Source: Gemmatimonadota bacterium (GTDB taxonomy: Bacteria; Gemmatimonadota; Gemmatimonadetes; Gemmatimonadales; Gemmatimonadaceae). From it: a stretch of 7,295 bases of DNA. The translations under genes were made by a program, and so were the position numbers. The stretch is from positions 1 through 7,295 of the forward strand of contig JARIET010000145.1 of NCBI GenBank assembly GCA_031127185.1, written 5' to 3'. A model generated the notes under the pieces. The model was given only the letters and a program-made list of their open reading frames with translations. It was not told where the DNA came from and ran no database searches. Numbering within the stretch: position 1 is the first letter of the stretch; the number at the start of each line of letters is the position of its first letter. Below, piece after piece: positions 5,693 to 7,295 of the stretch.

Positions 5693-7295
5693 GTGCCCCG
5701 ATTCGTTCAACGTTTGCGTTCCATCGCCGAACTGCGGTTCTCCGCGCTCGATTTCAAGGTCGGGCTGCGGATGCTCGGCCGACATCCCGGACTTTCCGTC
5801 GTCGGCACGGTCGCAGTTGCAGTCGCCATCGCGCTGGGTACGATCTACTTCGAGGCCGTCGACAAGTTCCGGAACCCACGCCTGCCCATTCGGGACGCCG
5901 ATCGCGTGGTCTCGATTCTCAACTGGAATGCGAAGGGGATTGAGCCCGACTCGCGACTGCTCAACGACTTCGCCAGCTGGCGCAAAGATCTGCACAAGGT
6001 CACCGACCTCGGCGCGGCCATCACCTTCCAGCGCAACCTTGAGACGGAGAACCGGAACATCGAGCCGGTCTACGGAGCGGAGGTCACAGCGACGGCCTTT
6101 ACCATCATGAGGACCCCTCCGCTCCTCGGCCGCACGCTCACCGCGCGCGATGAACTGGCCGGCGAACCACCCGTCGTCGTGCTCAGCCACTCAGTCTGGA
6201 CGCGGCGATTTGCAGGCGATTCACGGGTGGTCGGCAAGGCGGTGAAGCTCGGAAGCGTCACCGCGACCATTGTCGGCGTTATGCCCAAAGGTTTCGCGTT
6301 CCCCGTGAGCCACAAGATCTGGACACCGCTGCGCCAGGACGGATCGCTGATCGCGCCGGGCACTGGACCGTCGGTGCGGGTCTTTGGCCTTCTCGCGTCC
6401 GGCGTGTCGCTGGGTGAAGCGCAGGCCGAGCTTGCCGTGTTCGGCGCGCGCGTCGCGTCGAGCTATCCGGAGACGCACAAGGACCTGAGACCGCGGGTCG
6501 TTCCGTACGAGAAGCCGCTGCTGGAAGGCGGCGAAGCGGGATTCATCGGCCGGTTGATGTACCTGGCGAATACGATCTTCCTGATGCTGCTGACGATCGT
6601 CTGCACCAATGTCGCAACGCTCGTCTTCGCGCGGACGGCCACGCGAAAATGGGAGATCACCGTTCGCAATGCACTCGGCGCGAGCCGCGGGCGCATCATC
6701 GCGCAGCTGTTCATCGAGGCGCTGGTTCTGGTCGGAGGCGCGACCGTTGTCGGGCTCTTCGTCGCACGCGTCGCAATGGGGTATGGCCTTGCCATGCTCG
6801 CCACCAGTGACACCGTTCCGTTCTGGTTCAATGCGACTCTGTCGTGGAAGACAATTGTCTACGCCGGATTCCTCACCGTCTTCGCCGCCGCCATCATCGG
6901 GATCCTTCCGGCTCTGCGTGTCACGCGGGGCAACCTGCACGACGCCATGCGGAGTCAGGGTTCAGGCGCAGGCCTCCGATTCGGCTGGTTCTGGACCACA
7001 GTGATTGTGGTCCAAGTCGCGATCACCGTCGCGTTCATGCCGCTCGCCGCTGGCGGCATCTTCGAGTCCAACCGGTTCAAGGATCGCGCCGCGGGAATCG
7101 GCGCGGATCGGTTCCTCACTGCAGGTGTCGCCCTGGATCGCGAAGACCACGCGCTCGACTCGGCCGCGTTCGCTGCGCGCGCGCGCCTCAGCATCAGCGC
7201 GCTTGAGCAGCGGCTCGCCGCCGAACCCGGAGTGGAGGGGCTCGCATTCTCCGACAGGCTTCCCGTCGAGGATCAGTTCAAGTATCGGATCGATG
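5693..7295 (+). CDS. ADOP-type ABC transporter permease (MacB/FtsX family), 3'-truncated by window edge
   Basis: This is a large inner-membrane permease, with 534 codons visible and no stop before the window end. It opens with the ADOP-type signature DFKVGLRMLGRHPGLSVVGT (about residues 20-39), running into the first membrane helix (34-54). A MacB-like periplasmic domain follows (about 55-285), including the blocks LLGRTLTARDE, VVLSHSVWTRRF and IVGVMPKGFAFP. The first FtsX unit starts with helix 293-313, then the ATPase-coupling stretch EITVRNALGASRGR (321-334), then helices at about 341-369 and 388-407. A further helix (about 432-455) opens the second, duplicated half. GTG (5693) is chosen because the next in-frame ATG (5771) falls after the signature and the GTG lies 4 bases after the previous stop; no strong Shine-Dalgarno is seen, suggesting coupling. 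It lacks its own prefix domain, and no ATPase gene is visible. The substrate is unknown; the family exports lipophilic drugs, peptides or lipoproteins. Confidence 0.92.
   Translation, partial: MPRFVQRLRSIAELRFSALDFKVGLRMLGRHPGLSVVGTVAVAVAIALGTIYFEAVDKFRNPRLPIRDADRVVSILNWNAKGIEPDSRLLNDFASWRKDLHKVTDLGAAITFQRNLETENRNIEPVYGAEVTATAFTIMRTPPLLGRTLTARDELAGEPPVVVLSHSVWTRRFAGDSRVVGKAVKLGSVTATIVGVMPKGFAFPVSHKIWTPLRQDGSLIAPGTGPSVRVFGLLASGVSLGEAQAELAVFGARVASSYPETHKDLRPRVVPYEKPLLEGGEAGFIGRLMYLANTIFLMLLTIVCTNVATLVFARTATRKWEITVRNALGASRGRIIAQLFIEALVLVGGATVVGLFVARVAMGYGLAMLATSDTVPFWFNATLSWKTIVYAGFLTVFAAAIIGILPALRVTRGNLHDAMRSQGSGAGLRFGWFWTTVIVVQVAITVAFMPLAAGGIFESNRFKDRAAGIGADRFLTAGVALDREDHALDSAAFAARARLSISALEQRLAAEPGVEGLAFSDRLPVEDQFKYRID

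Noticed and set aside
6221..6940. 239-residue minus-strand frame inside the permease
   Set aside because: It is a compositional shadow rich in Arg/Asp/Gln; the + strand shows MacB/FtsX domain motifs throughout.
1..7295. CRISPR arrays, tRNA or rRNA genes, insertion sequences
   Set aside because: No regularly spaced repeats, no recognisable tRNA arms or rRNA blocks, and no transposase or integrase coding sequence were seen on either strand.

Overview
This is a GC-rich bacterial window. All of its genes lie on the + strand, in two gene clusters separated by a structured intergenic region. A PadR regulator followed by a large MacB/FtsX-type permease of the 'ADOP' kind (acidobacterial duplicated orphan permease), with a separate 'permease prefix domain' protein in the same operon, is typical of Acidobacteriota and Gemmatimonadota. 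I favour Gemmatimonadota, but this rests on recognising gene families and their order, not on a marker gene.

Region 1 (1-3277) looks like a metal-homeostasis cluster. It begins inside a copper-type P1B ATPase (copA, 5' end outside the window). After an 82-base gap comes a CsoR/DUF156 repressor with the Cys-His-Cys copper-sensing triad. Two tandem DUF1801 proteins follow, the second overlapping the first by an ATGA. The last three genes are packed like one transcript. The probable logic is that CsoR senses cytosolic Cu(I) and releases its promoter while CopA exports the metal. The role of the DUF1801 pair is unknown; the family includes the frataxin-like Bacillus protein Fra/YdhG, so a metal-handling role is conceivable but unproven.

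Region 2 (3278-3544) is non-coding. It holds an imperfect palindrome of about 132 bases whose 9-bp and 10-bp perfect stems share exactly the same centre. A near-consensus sigma-70 promoter (TTTACA, 17 bases, TATAAT) follows, bracketed by a perfect 9-bp inverted repeat that is a strong candidate operator for the PadR protein encoded just downstream.

Region 3 (3545-7295, open at the right end) is a four-gene operon: PadR repressor, a 459-residue multi-pass membrane protein with an N-terminal permease-prefix domain, a 119-residue three-helix membrane protein, and a GTG-started ADOP permease cut off by the window end. Intergenic gaps are 2, 15 and 4 bases. No ATP-binding subunit is visible.

Most of the window is recognisable. 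The parts with the least explanation are the concentric palindrome, the csoR-DUF1801 linkage, and the separation of the prefix domain and a small membrane protein from the permease. I do not see clear evidence for an entirely new defence or mobile system.
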